64,000 nt of DNA from Fonsecaea monophora (taxonomy: Eukaryota > Ascomycota > Eurotiomycetes > Chaetothyriales > Herpotrichiellaceae), in NCBI RefSeq assembly GCF_001642475.1, contig NW_019173976.1:186001-250000 (forward strand). Direction: 5' to 3'. The position numbers and the translations under genes were made by a program. Below the pieces are notes generated by a model. It did no database searches. It saw nothing but the letters and a program-made list of their open reading frames with translations, and had not been told where the DNA came from. This document shows positions 1 through 11,949 of the stretch, piece after piece; within the stretch, counting starts at the first letter, position 1, and each line of letters opens with the position of its first letter.

Positions 1-274
1 AACAAGGTGGGAAGTCGGCGGGATTGCCCGATCACACAGACTGCGTCCCACATATGCATGGGCCATCGCGGAGAAGCAGAGCGGTATCGCTCGTTCATCG
101 CTCTAGTCAATATCCTTTATACCAAACCTAAAAGACCCGAACTGGTCCTTTCCATGTTCAAAGCGACAAGATGGTCAACTCCAATGGTGCCACCAACGGC
201 ACATACTTGTAATGTCAAAGAACTCCTTACCCATCCCCAAGATGCTCCATGTACCCCATGGTATGCCGCTTCTT

Positions 275-677
275 TCAAGTCACCGTGCAAAGCAGTTCAC
301 TTTCCAGTATGAATTTGCCCTCCTTGTACTTTTCTGCCGCCTCGTATGCCTTGTCGTATTTCCAACCCACTGTCTCATCACACTGCTTGCACTTGATATC
401 TCTCACGATATGTCTTCCGGTGGTCATATTGCGTTCCATAGCCTCGGCCTGCTTGATATTGACGACCGTCGAGAACAGAAAGGCCTTCCCATGCTGGCCG
501 CGGAAATTGCGCGAAATTATGTCGTCGAAGTCAGCGAGGTGTGTCTTGCAGTTCTGGGGGCGTTGGCAGATTCCCGTTAGCAGGAGAAAGACAACGGGGT
601 ATACGTGGGAAGGGAGGACATACCTTGCAGCCAAAGATTTTAGCAGAGTTGAGGTAGACGTTATACGCAAGACCCAT
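275..677 (-). CDS. Yippee-family zinc-binding protein
   Basis: Two exons, complement(275..553, 624..677), give 110 aa. The 70-nt intron (GTATGT..CCCCAG) joins Gly-Cys-Lys to Asn-Cys-Lys, which rebuilds the first CxxC of the Yippee zinc site (C17/C20). The second CxxC (CKQC) lies about 50 residues later. Family landmarks are readable: the region around AFLF, the GRHIVRDI segment and the GWKYDKAYE..KYKEGKF C-terminal block. Yippee proteins are small, highly conserved zinc proteins related to the CULT/Mis18 fold; their molecular role in fungi is poorly defined. The ATG at 677 gives the usual short MG.. N-terminus and full family length. The last ten residues, after FILE, are the least certain part because a further 3' intron cannot be excluded. 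Confidence 0.88.
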
Positions 678-2320
678 TTTGCTCAGAACCTGTCTCTCTG
701 GCTACAACGTCGATGCGGTTGAGGCCAGAGATCGCAAGTCTCCGCCACCAGGTTGCAGTCTCCCTCTTCGGTTCGCAGAATTGTATGTAGAAGTCTTCCC
801 GCCACCCCCTTGGTTTGGGGGTTGCTCTTAACACTCTCGTCGTAGTTCGAGATCAACGGGTCGATGGTAGTGCTCGTGTTCGGCGGAGGGAATGGTCAAG
901 TGGGCGTCGTCAGGAGGAGGCCTAGAGAGACGAGTGGGAGGGGAGGGTTGGACACGCAGGGGTTCACGGACCGAGAGTGGCTCGTGGATGTCGAGGGAAT
1001 AAACTGTGTAACCAATGAACTGAGCACCGTACCGCAGTGACGCGGGCTTCGATAGATATCTTTGTATAGTTCAGACTGGTATTCTAGGAGAATAAGTTGC
1101 ACAACAAAAGGCACATGCAGTGATGGTGGATGGGCATCGATGCTACAGTTAGAAGCCGACACCCGCTAGAGTTCACCACTACCGTCCATTCGTGTTCTGT
1201 CCACCCCACCTAGAGTGGGTAAGTGTTGTGATCGTCGACTACAAATACCTCGTACCTAGAAGTCCTTTCGATAAAAAATGCGGGCACAGCTGCAAGCATG
1301 TGTCTTCTTGAGTAATATACTTGCCCAATAATAAGTCACATTTGACACAAGACGATGCACGGGATACTCTCTCTATAATCCTTCAAGAGAGCTGGCACTC
1401 GTGACTTGGCGTCAAGCTTGAGCATTTATCCATTTATCGATAGCGGCTGAACTTCGGTGAGAAATGTTGGAGCAGCCACCAAGCCACATATTGCAATAGG
1501 TACCTGATAGGGTGTATTATTGCATTCCGGGAGCTATAGGGCGTAACGGGGCTACACAGGAAGGGGTTTTCAGGCATGGGTATGCGGGGGTTTACAGGAG
1601 GGCTAGTATCTTCTGTGTCGTCGGTGGGTGCAATGTCACTTTTTCGCGGCTTGTTCGTGTTCTCTTCTCCAGGTGGTCGTCTTTAGAAGCACAATTTTTG
1701 GCACAAGATGTCGTGGTCGTTGTCTCGATACAATAATATAGTTCACTATGTTCATTGCTTGATGGTATGACTGTAGTCAGTGATGTGAGGGAGGTGAATG
1801 CACATGTCGAGTGAAAGCCAGAGAACCTGCCTGCTGTCCAGGCAGTGAGGAAATGGGAAATGCAATTGCCAGGAACTTTTTTCACTTTCTTGTCATTGTT
1901 CGGCCCGCATTCCGCTCTCACTGTCCTGAAACCAACCCTGTTCATTGAACATCTTTTGACTGCCACAGAAAGGACACTTCTAGATGTTGTAAGATTCTAA
2001 TTCTGTCAAGGATTCCGCCAGCATGGCTTGGTTGCTGTCTCGCAATGTGTGCGACGTACTCTCACCAGAAACTATGGTGTGGTCTCTTCCTGATGGAGAC
2101 TGTTGGTTCTGTCCATTTCCAAGAAATGAACCATTGGGACGGAACAACACGAAGCGCCAGGTTACCCTCTCAGCTCCTTCATCGAACCATAGGCAGGAAT
2201 TGAGGCATCAGGACGTCAAGATCGATTTGGGTGAAGTTTGGTTTCCACAGATGGTGTGCTCCATCCACTCCCTTGCAAAGAGACTCTGATCTGATATCAA
2301 GCTAGTCTCCTAAAGCCACT
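678..2320. other. Intergenic, no supportable gene
   Basis: This is the gap between the Yippee gene and the F-box gene. The short open frames here have no recognisable domain, biased composition or splice logic. The 5' exon of the F-box gene probably lies at its right end, since an ATG frame opens at 2023. Confidence 0.5.
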
Positions 2321-2965
2321 TTGAGGCCCAAGTCACTATCAACCTTCGAATGTCTTCCACCTTGCGTCCTGACCAGCATCTTCAAAAACATCTCCTGTAA
2401 AGCGAATATGATCAGCCTCGCCCTCACGTCCAAGGCCATGGCTGCACATGTTGCGCCGTTCATCAAACAGCCTCGATGGACATGTCCTGGGGATAGCGAG
2501 ACCCATATGACACTAATGTCGAGGCTTGCGTCATGGATGCCTCAAAATTATCTCTTCTGCCATCACTGTCTCCTCTACCGTTCAGCAATCAATTTCGAAT
2601 CGCCTACCACCTGGTCGTCAAACGAGTCGCAAGTGTGCGCCCGGTCTGAATTCACCATTGATCAAGGCATGGAGTACCACGGTAGTAAGAGAGAGCGACG
2701 AGAAGACTCCTTGAGCAGCATTTCCATTCGCACTTGTTTCGACTGCCATAGGACAATGGACTCCAGCAAGACCCATCGGGCACATAGTCTTTGCGAGTGC
2801 GGAGACATAGATATGCCGAATCTGGACTGTGACGGGTGCGAGGCTTTCCGCTGGACACAACGTGAGATGAAAGTAAAATTTGCCAAGTATGAAGTTGACG
2901 AGCCGCGCCCTGCTGCACCCGGGCCCTGCCAGATCTGGGATAAGGCCGATTGCTGCGGGATATAG
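2321..2965 (+). CDS. F-box-like protein (5' end unresolved)
   Basis: The C-terminal open frame covers about 214 codons and ends with TAG at 2963-2965. It starts with an F-box-like segment (LPPCVLTSIFKNI.. followed by LALTSKAM), then a FCHHC cysteine pair typical of fungal F-box proteins of unknown substrate, and further CxxC pairs toward the C-terminus. F-box proteins recruit substrates to SCF ubiquitin ligases through Skp1. The first in-frame ATG lies inside the F-box, and an in-frame TAG sits at 2303-2305, so a short upstream exon is expected. One phase-compatible option starts at the ATG at 2023 with a donor near 2231 and an acceptor near 2314, but this is inference. The gene converges on the gene ending at 3052. 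Confidence 0.6.
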   Translation: MRPKSLSTFECLPPCVLTSIFKNISCKANMISLALTSKAMAAHVAPFIKQPRWTCPGDSETHMTLMSRLASWMPQNYLFCHHCLLYRSAINFESPTTWSSNESQVCARSEFTIDQGMEYHGSKRERREDSLSSISIRTCFDCHRTMDSSKTHRAHSLCECGDIDMPNLDCDGCEAFRWTQREMKVKFAKYEVDEPRPAAPGPCQIWDKADCCGI

Positions 2966-3051
2966 ATCCGCACTTTGACACCAAGACAGAATTCCGGAAG
3001 TCTGTCGAGGCAAGAGTCGGTTCCAGCACACTATCAGGACGAGTTTCGGGC

Positions 3052-4338
3052 TCAACGGTGTTTGAGCATATCCTTGTACGAATACCAGAAGTCGAAGCAA
3101 TCCTTGTGGCCCCAATGTTCAACCCAGAACTCACCGAAAATGTCATCCACGTCGGCATCAACGTCCTTCAATCTTTCTGTACGTTTCAATGCGCAAAGGG
3201 CGCATGGCTTTGACATATCAGGAAGATGAGTCGTTCCCAACCTCTTGATAGGAGGGGTAGCTGACAATCTCATCCGGCTTGGGCGAACTTCAGCTTGAGC
3301 GAGGATGCTGTTGAATTCATGGAGGTAGCTTGACCAATCCCGAATCATTTCTTCAGTCTCTCGTTCTTCCTTAGTCGTTTCACTTTTGTTTACTGCTGCT
3401 AGTTTCATTCCACCACTCTTTCCTGATTGACCTATCCTCACACTCTGGGCTAAGACGGTGTCCCGCTTCCACCGTAGCGTCCTGCCCGCGACTATGCGGC
3501 TAGAAACTCGAAAGACGAGCAGCACATTCGATGCCAATTCGGATTTTAACGACACACTATCGGCATTGCTCTCGTGTATTGAGCCAAAGACTGACGAGAG
3601 CAACTGTAGAAGCGAAGATGGCGGTGGGACATTGCTCGGCCGTTCGTATGTCAATGTTTGATCACGGGATTGAGTCTCGGTCTCACAGGCATCATCTTTT
3701 CTCGTTGTAGGTGGCTGTGGGTATATAGTCTGCTGCATTGAGGAAGGCACACTATCCTCGATAGGCTCCCAGTCATCATCGGAAGGCTGAGCCTTCATTT
3801 CCGTGGTCAAAGGTGGTAGCGGCTGAGACTCGGTCTCTTCAAAGTCGCCCCAATCATCGTCCCACAAAGGTCGTTTCCCAATTTCTGTTGGTTCTGTGCC
3901 ACTGAGAGTACGCTGAGCACCTAAGGTCTGCGAGACTTTGGTTTCCGGATGTGATGGATTGTCAAGCAACCCAATGGTATCTGGAAGGTCCAAAATTAAA
4001 GGTTCTGGATCAATGGCCTTGGTAGACATAACTCCCCCATGCCTCAAGGGATCAGCCAGTCCGGTCTTGTTCTGATCGGTCGTGGGGTCCCCTGCCGTCT
4101 CAAAGTCTCCAAATTCGTCTCCTACGTCAGTTTGTTCGGCATCGAAGAGGATATCTCTTCCACCAGTATCTCGCTGCCAAAGTGGTGAAGATACATTCTG
4201 TCGCTGAACTCCGTGGACAGATTCTGTGCTACGAGGTGGGGATGGATTGTTGGTTACACTTGCTCGTTTGTCATTTGTCTGTTCCGGCTTCGATGGTGTT
4301 TCCTCGACCAAAAACGCTGCGTACAGGTCGGCAGACAT
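3052..4338 (-). CDS. Acidic WGDFE-motif protein (fungal 'ppk6-like')
   Basis: Single exon, 428 aa, from the ATG at 4338; the open frame extends upstream only through a GTG. The N-terminal half is disordered and acidic with EFGDFE (about 75-80) and DDDWGDFEE (about 160-168). These resemble the acidic phenylalanine motifs that bind the ear domains of AP-1 gamma-adaptin and GGA proteins. The C-terminal third is more globular: a basic, possibly helical stretch, a CALC pair, and an end with HWGHKDC and FDFWYSYKDML. Similar fungal proteins are often named serine/threonine kinase ppk6 by annotation transfer. I see no glycine loop, HRD or DFG, so I do not call it a kinase. A role in clathrin-adaptor traffic is inferred from motifs only. 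It is divergent from the TBC gene, with 364 bp between the start codons. Confidence 0.75.
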   Translation of the reverse strand: MSADLYAAFLVEETPSKPEQTNDKRASVTNNPSPPRSTESVHGVQRQNVSSPLWQRDTGGRDILFDAEQTDVGDEFGDFETAGDPTTDQNKTGLADPLRHGGVMSTKAIDPEPLILDLPDTIGLLDNPSHPETKVSQTLGAQRTLSGTEPTEIGKRPLWDDDWGDFEETESQPLPPLTTEMKAQPSDDDWEPIEDSVPSSMQQTIYPQPPTTRKDDACETETQSRDQTLTYERPSNVPPPSSLLQLLSSVFGSIHESNADSVSLKSELASNVLLVFRVSSRIVAGRTLRWKRDTVLAQSVRIGQSGKSGGMKLAAVNKSETTKEERETEEMIRDWSSYLHEFNSILAQAEVRPSRMRLSATPPIKRLGTTHLPDMSKPCALCALKRTERLKDVDADVDDIFGEFWVEHWGHKDCFDFWYSYKDMLKHR

Positions 4339-4702
4339 TGTTTGCTGACCGCATGATAGATCAGCGCTGGTCACTGGTCAGTCATTTGTCGGTGGCAGCA
4401 ACACAAGATGTAGCCAGCCCACAGTGAGACGACCGAAGATAGCAGGAACCGGAGAATCGTAAACCTATCGATAGCCTTGTGCTTGGCCTGGCCTTTTCAC
4501 CCCACAACAAGGGTCTTGTGGGTTGAGAGGGGTGGGAGGGGTTGTTAAAGCGGCAGGGTTGCCAAGCATCCGCATCATCGCTCGCGCAAACCAACGCCGA
4601 ACTCATGACTTTCCAAAGTACCACATCGTTAGTGCTGCTCTGCTTTTGATTCTTCCCTCTCCCCTTGACAGGCTCCGTCCCTGTTGGACATGACTAGTGG
4701 TC
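4339..4702. promoter_or_regulatory. Bidirectional promoter region
   Basis: A 364-bp spacer lies between the divergent start codons of the WGDFE-motif gene and the TBC-domain gene. It must hold both 5' leaders and promoters. It contains a CT-rich stretch near 4650-4675; no specific binding site is claimed. Confidence 0.4.
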
Positions 4703-6981
4703 ATGCGAACATTTGCAGATATACAGTAAGTATTCTGTCTTCGGCATCAGCCACCTACTCACCCCACTATAGGCGTCGATGGACGTCGCTGTTCAGTACC
4801 TCGATCGGAGTCGACTTAAGACAGGCTGTAAGAGACGGCGAAGGCTTTGATCCATGTGAAGATGGGCTGCGATCCGTCTCTTGGAAGGTTAGTGGTTGAT
4901 GAAACTCTTTAGAGATGGTTTGCCAACACCAATGCTCCAGTCTTTCCTCCTCTACGGACCGTTGAGCCAGGGTTCATGGTCTAAGAAGTTAGCGGAATCG
5001 CGGTCCGCATATGTCTCTCTTCGAGACCACTTCTTGCGCTTTATAGAGCACCCGAATGACCTTCACTCGTCTGCAGATCCCCTTGCAGATGATGAAAATG
5101 TAAGTTGCTACACCTTTCGGAATGACCTCATGAGTCTGACGTCTGACGAAGCAAAGTCTCCTTGGTCAACTTTACGGCAGGACGAGATCAGCAGAGAGGA
5201 GATATTCCAGGATGTTACCCGATGCATGCAGGACAACTACTTTTTCCGTGAACCCAGTACTCAGAAGAGGTTGCTCGACATCCTCTTCATTTACGCAAAG
5301 TTGAATCCGGATATTGGCTATCGACAAGGCATGCATGAGCTATTGGCGCCTATCATCTGGGTTGTCAACCAAGACGCCGTGGATTTAAGCTCTGTCCCGG
5401 AGAGTGATAAGAAGGCGGAAGGAATGGACTTCATGATAGAAGTGTTGGACGGCAAATTCGTGGAGCACGACTCATTCAGCCTCTTCTGTGCCCTCATGCA
5501 GACTGCGAAAGCATTCTACGAAGTTGGTGAGAATCGAGACTCGTCCCCCATAATTGCAAGGAGCAAAAGAATCCACGACGACATACTGAGCGCCATCGAT
5601 CCAGAACTGGCCCTCCACTTACATATACTCGGCATTCTCCCTCAGATCTATTCAATGTGAGTTGTTTTCTTCATGTCGTTAGGTACCATGTCTGACAGCA
5701 TGCAGCCGCTGGATTCGACTGCTCTTTGGGCGGGAGTTCGAGTTCAAGGACGTCCTCCGAGTATGGGATGTCCTCTTTGCCGAGAATTTGCGATCAGATA
5801 TCGTCGATTTGACCTGCGTAGCAATGCTATTAAGATCCCGCTGGTCACTGATCAATGCAGACTACACCGCTGCCATTACCGCACTAACCCATTATACTCT
5901 GCCCAAATCCGCGGAGGACCCCCGCTCCCTTGTCAGAGATGCCGTCTTTTTGGACAAGAATCGGGACAGCGAGGCTGGGGCCATAGTCATCCAACGATAT
6001 TCTGGCAAATCGCCGAAGAGAATTGAAGTTCCGAATAGTCGTAGTCAATCAGCTCTCAGGCCCAACAGAGTCGGTCAACATCGGCAGTCACCAACGACAT
6101 CTCCTGGGCGATTCGCCTCTCCACAGCGGCAGCTCGAAGGGCTATTCCGAGAAGTTACTGGCAATCTGCACAGACGAACGGAAGGGTGGGATGTTTCGAA
6201 AGCCGTTAGAAGCGCCGTTGGTGAAGTCCGGCGCAATATGAACAACTACCAAACTTCGTACCCTCGACATTCGAGCCTTGATACACCTCCTCTAGTTGCC
6301 CCGAGCTCGAAAAGACCAGACGGGGATGATGGAGAGTTATTCCGGAATTTGGAGCAGAAGGTGGAAACGCTTCAGGAGAGGAATCTGGTACTGAGCCAGA
6401 TGCTCGATGATGCTTTGGCGTCGTTGAGGGCGATCAAGTTGAGAGTCCCAGAAGCAGCTAGGGAGTCAGAACACGACCTAAATATCTGCCTCGCCAAGAT
6501 CCAATTTGTCTCAGTCTATCTCTCCAATTCGGACATACCGATACCGAAGGAACAAAAGTTTCAGGATGCAAAGAACCCAGCTCAAACAGCCAATCTATCT
6601 ACCACCGAGTCAGACAAAGATAGCCATCACGAACAGGGCAACGAAGATCCGACGAAAGAAGATGACAAGGAAGCAGAGCCACAAACCACAGATCCAGCCC
6701 AAGCTGTCCTTAGCGGAAAGGGTGGCCCTATTGTCACAAGCCAAACGTCGTCACGGCCATCGCTCATGGATTCCTCGTTCTCGTTTATGCTTGGTGAAAA
6801 TCGTCACCGATCCAGTTTTGTCAGTTCAGTTGCCGACTTACCAGAACATAGAAGGGAGAGCGAGTCCAGAACTAGACCCAAGAAAAGGACGGCCGAGACC
6901 AAAGCGCAGCAGGAGCGTAGAGATTCGGGGAGTGAGGATGACGGTTTCACCTTGACTAAGATCCAAGGAGGACAAGGCTGA
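4703..6981 (+). CDS. TBC-domain Rab GTPase-activating protein (TBC1D5-like)
   Basis: Four exons (4703..4725, 4773..4887, 4941..5656, 5706..6981) give 709 aa. All phases close, and the introns are 47, 53 and 49 nt. The splices restore the family text: MRTFADIQ|RRWTSL, SVSWK|SFLLY and QIYS|IRWIRLLF. TBC proteins switch off Rab GTPases with an arginine and a glutamine finger. Here IFQDVTR places the Arg at about 140 and GYRQGM the Gln at about 175. The C-terminal half is disordered apart from a short coiled coil (about 470-520, LEQKVETLQERN). The TBC domain starting almost at the N-terminus, with FLLY, matches TBC1D5-type GAPs of endosome/retromer and autophagy traffic. The specific Rab partner cannot be read from sequence. 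Confidence 0.9.
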
Positions 6982-8316
6982 AGCGAAGGGGTGAACGCTA
7001 ATGCAAGATACGATCGACTACGTGGTATTGTGTAACATAAGCGTACAAGCGATGCGTTCGAGGATATACGGGTTGCTTTATGCATTGTAATTGGAGCTGC
7101 CCATCAGACACGAGCTGGCAGTTTCTATAATCGTTGGGTTTTACATCTTTGAGGGACAGTCAAGGACTCCAAGTCCATAATGGCTGGACCTCGAGAGATA
7201 TATGTAATTGCGATCCTCAGGGATGACAGGGAGTAACGCCTGCCCACCACGTCGTTGCCTAGAGGTCCTTGCGAATAGCAACTGAGGTTGCAAGTGAGCA
7301 GCATTTACTATTGATCGCCACTATCTACGGAGGAATGGCCGGCTCAATGATCCGGCTGTCGAGATATACTCGAGTACCATGTAGAGCACGTACATAGTTA
7401 CATATTTATGAGTGGGAATGAAGGCATCTGGCTGGCTCTCAGAACTTTTCGGTCAGGGTTTCTCTACCTAGGCAGGTCCATGTATGTAGGTGTAGGTTCT
7501 CTCGCGAGCTGCAACCTTTCTTCACAGTGGGTTGGGAGGTAGTGGACGCTACACGTAGTTAAATGGTAGGTGCCACGGGTACCACTGCTGCCCATGAGGC
7601 TGCCCAGATCTCTCGGCAAACACGCCTATGACGAGCCCACCAGCCTTGACTTCCGTGCTTCCTTTCAAGCGGGACCTCTAGTCGTTGGTCCCTAGTACCG
7701 AGTCCACTGTCATAGGCACATGCAATCCATAATATTGCTTAGGCCAATGGGTGGACCAATCGCCTCTGACTGCACACAAACTGCGCCTACAATACTGCAC
7801 AGCCAGGACAGCTTGATCACAACTGACCTTTCCCACAATCCCCTCTCAACGCGCGAACCTGCAGAATAGCCGATGACCCTCCTGATCGACGATTCTTATT
7901 TCCCGTCCTGGGATCGCCACGACTTATCAACCTCACTTTCAAACTCCGACTGGTCTTGGACCCCGTTGCTGTCCGTTCTTGCCGTCCTGACCTTGCTCCC
8001 ACCTAAAAGTTTCTCAACTCAAAATCTTGGAGATACAGCAAACCGCTCCCGTAACCTTTGATTTCCTCGCTCAATCTTGCAAACTTGCCACTGTCCACGC
8101 TTGAAGAGACATGCGTCCCTCCAGGCTCGCACTGTGATACAGGCATTGGATCGGTCGGCTGGGCTGCCTGACGACGAATCAGGGTGCCAATAATCAGCAT
8201 GACTCGAAATGGATTGGATATTCACGGTATGCATTGAGCCCAAGGCTCTGCTGGGAGGACCCTGGCGACAGTCGCAATTTGTTTGGGCAACCCGCCTGGT
8301 TTAGACATGTATTGAC
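6982..8316. other. Intergenic / long leader of the PAS kinase gene
   Basis: No coding region can be supported in this 1.3-kb gap. Small open frames near 7817-8243 on both strands overlap each other and lack domain content. The right half is probably the promoter and 5' leader of the PAS kinase gene. Confidence 0.5.
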
Positions 8317-11300
8317 ATGTTTGCGAAAGGAGATACCACGCCACCTCTTTCCCCCCTCCTCGCCGTACCCTCGGCGGGCATGGGGGGAGACCAGTCACTG
8401 CGAATTCCCAAGAACAAGAGCACCGGAAATCTGCACCCTATCAAGCATGATGCGCCTGCATTCTCTCAGAGAACACGCTTTTCCTTTGACGCGGGGACTG
8501 CACAAGAGATGAACAACCTGAAAAGGTGGGTTTGCACACTGGACATGGAAGATATCAGGTTTGACAAAACACAACCAGGGCTGCTCGTCTCGACCATGAT
8601 GGCTTGGGCAGATCTGGCCTTCGACGGATCAGACGACCAGGACCGTCACTACGGACGCCTACTCTGATCTTGGAAGGTGGCGAGTTCGTTGCTCCTGTGC
8701 TTCATCACTCCAAGACTGCGCCAATATCTGGCTCATCCAGCAGGTCCGTCTCAACTGGTTACATGATGAGCGGTCCATCTTCGCCTGTGATCGAGGATCT
8801 CCACCGTTTCCCGTCAGAATCTCTCCACTCATTCTCTTTCGCCAAACAGTCGGAAGAAATCCTCCACAGCAGACAAAACATCCTCCAGAAGTCGATCGAT
8901 TTCGTGAGAGACCGTTCATCGTGGGCGGCAAACCCAGCACTAGCACACGCTCAAGCGCGAGCTAGTGGAGATCCGGAGCTTCAGGGTATGATGGATCTTC
9001 TCAAAAAAGCCAACATCATTCCCATCGATGCAAGCAACAGTAGATCGAAAGCGGTCGGCCTTGGGCCACTCACCGGCCCGGCTCAGCTCGACGGGCGCAA
9101 TGTTTTCGAAAAGAGTTTCAGCCAGGAGTTAGAGAATGCTGAGCACGCGATTGTGAGCCCTGATCCGGAGGAAGCAATGCAAGGACGCAAATATTCTATA
9201 GACGAGGACGTGTCACCAAACGAGCCTGGTCTTGAAATGCAGATACCACCCACCAGATCAGATTCCATAGACGCGCCACGCCGGACTAGCCTCAAGAGAA
9301 CCTACACCGATCTGCATCCTGTATCTCTCCAGCAGAAGCTTATAGAAGCCCTCGCACAACCATACTCAGCCGATGACAACAATATTGCGCACAACGCTGT
9401 GTATACATCTTCCATCACAGGTGTTCCTGCAACGCCTACCACTGGGAATCCCTCGTCCGTTCATACTCACAGCAGCAAGTGGTCGCCAGCGCACCAAGCT
9501 GTTTTCCGCACAACTGCAGACGCCCCCTGGACGATTTTGGCAGCTAATGATCTGGCTTGCTTGATATTCGGTGTCACCAGAGCCGAACTTCGGTCATTGA
9601 GTATCCTTGGAATCATCCAGGAAGAAAGAAGACACTGGTTGGAGACGAGGCTGTCCCGATCTGAGGATGTTTCGGAACCAAAGTCCCCGCCTCCTCCAAA
9701 GAGTGAAGCGAGGACCACTAGTCTCTCATTGGTAGGGTCAAGAAGTGGTATTACAGCTCGGTTACTTAGTAAAGCTCCCTCTCGAGCTAACAAAACTTCA
9801 GAAAGAGCAAGGACGGACGATGGCTCTGGCGGCTACTACAGCCCCAAGCCTAAGAACCACCCGTCAACCAAATCTAGGGGCGTCCTGCTTTGCGGAGACA
9901 TCGTGCCCATTCAGAGACGAGATGGCAGCAAGGGTGCCGCCAGTTTTTGGGTAATGGAAAAACGCGGTGGGCTGATATGGGTGATCGAAGAGATCACCGA
10001 GGATGTCGCATACCTCGATATTGACAGTTCAGGCGAGGTGAAAAGTGCTCATGGTGAGATACACGCCATTTGGGGTCGACGTGATCTCGATGGTACACCC
10101 CTCAATGCTCTCCTTCCCAAGTTCCCTTTGGACGCATTGGACTCCCACGACAAACATTACATAGGATATTTCGCAGCAGAAACCGCTGAACATATCCATG
10201 TACCGACTACAGTGGAGGTGTCACCTACAGGTGATCAACTCCGGGTCTCCAGTCTGCCTCACATAGCTGGCGTCATGGTCGTGGACCCAGATACATTGAA
10301 AATCACGAGTTCAAACAGCATATTCTCGGCGGCGCTGTTTGGTCATCCGAAACTCGATGGTTCGCATATCGCCAATGTGATTCCCAGCTTCGAGGATGTT
10401 TTGAGCATTTTGAAACAGGACGATGGGGTCGATCTCGTTGATGGGATTGTCATACCGGAACACACCTTTCGTCGGGCGCGAACCATTCTCTCCCTCCGGG
10501 AAGGCAAAGAAAATCCTGCCCACATATTCTTACGGCCATGCGGTGTCCCTGCTAAACACAGAGATGGATCGGATATCATGGTTGATATTCAGATGCGAGT
10601 CATTCGCAGCGAAACCGTTTTCCCCATGTCAGACGAAGCAGTGATTGAGGAAAAGGACGAGCTTCGGGCGGAGTCAGGTGTCGCAGTGGCAGAGCTCGTC
10701 TACGCACTTTGGATCATCTATTCCCGCAATATTCATGGCGTGGGAGTCGGTCCGAGCGATCACCATCCGTTGGCGCCTGAACGCTCTCTGTCGCCACCAT
10801 TGCAGCCGGAGCCACCACCAACGCTTCCTTCTCCGCCCCCGGTGCTTTCGGATAGATCTCAAGACAGCTCCCGACTGTCTCTTGTGGCGGATCAATCCGA
10901 TGAAACGGAATCGGTCACCATGGATGAGCCGCTTGAACATCCACCTCCCCACATGACATATATCTCTCACAAGAAAAAGACTATTGATGACTTTATAATT
11001 TTAGAAGAGATGGGCTCCGGAGCGTATGGTCAGGTTAAGCTTGTCAGGTATAAGAAAGGACAGTCGAGGAAGATGGTTCTCAAGTATGTGACCAAGAAGC
11101 GCATTTTGGTCGACACGTGGACAAGAGATCGCAGATTGGGGACCGTTCCGCTGGAGATCCACGTCCTGGACTATCTTCGGCGAGATGGGCTCCGACATCC
11201 CAATATCGTGGAAATGATTGATTTCTTCGAGGATGACATCAATTATTACATTGAAATGTTGCCCCATGGTATTCCGGGGATGGATCTGTTCGACTATATC

Positions 11301-11949
11301 GAGCTGAGGACAAACATGACGGAGGATGAGAGTCGGAGCATCTTTCGCCAGGTGGTGGACGCTATCCACCATCTCCACACCAAGGCTCTTGTGGTACATC
11401 GAGACATCAAAGACGAGAATGTTGTTTTGGATGGCGAAGGGCGAATCAAATTGATTGACTTTGGCAGCGCGGCGTACATCAAAAATGGACCATTTGACGT
11501 GTTTGTGGGAACTATAGGTGAGTGCAGCAAGAGACCTATGGGTGTGGCGCTTGACTCACTAAGGTATGCAGACTATGCCGCTCCAGAAGTGCTTCAGGGC
11601 AAGCCCTATGGCGGCAAGGAACAAGACGTCTGGGCCCTGGGCATATTGTTATACACCATCGCGTATAAAGAAAGTGAGTCGACCGTCCCTCTGCTTCATT
11701 GACGTGTTACTAATCCCTTGCAAGATCCTTTCTACAATTTAGGTAATCAGTGTCACGGCAGGATCGGGCTGTCTGCAGACTGACTTTGTGACAGACGAGA
11801 TTCTTGATCACCCGCTGCGGGTGCCTTTTTTGCCATTTTCTGAAGAGTGCCTAGAGCTCATTCGCAAGATGTTGGACCGAGATGTGGACAGACGTATCAC
11901 CATTGAAGAGGTGCTTGATGACCCTTGGCTGGAAGAAGATGATGATTGA
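8317..11949 (+). CDS. PAS-domain serine/threonine protein kinase (PASK/Psk type)
   Basis: Five exons (8317..8525, 8633..11517, 11572..11673, 11725..11742, 11795..11949) give 1122 aa. A PAS domain is visible at about 360-420 (PWTILAANDLACLIFG). The kinase domain is C-terminal, about 855-1118: GSGAYGQVK loop, VLK lysine near 887, HRDIKDEN with Asp near 994, DFGSA with Asp near 1012, then TIDYAAPE restored by the 54-nt intron. PAS kinases sense metabolic state and control sugar storage, glycogen synthase and translation in yeast. The fourth exon is only 18 nt (NPFYNL plus one base), with introns of 51 and 52 nt on either side; both are needed to rebuild kinase subdomains IX-X. The first intron (107 nt) and the start are the least certain parts. 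Confidence 0.9.

Noticed and set aside
8604..8632. ATG at 8604 as the start of the PAS kinase
   Set aside because: It lies inside the likely first intron; joining 8525 to 8633 keeps phase and links an N-terminal exon of matching composition.
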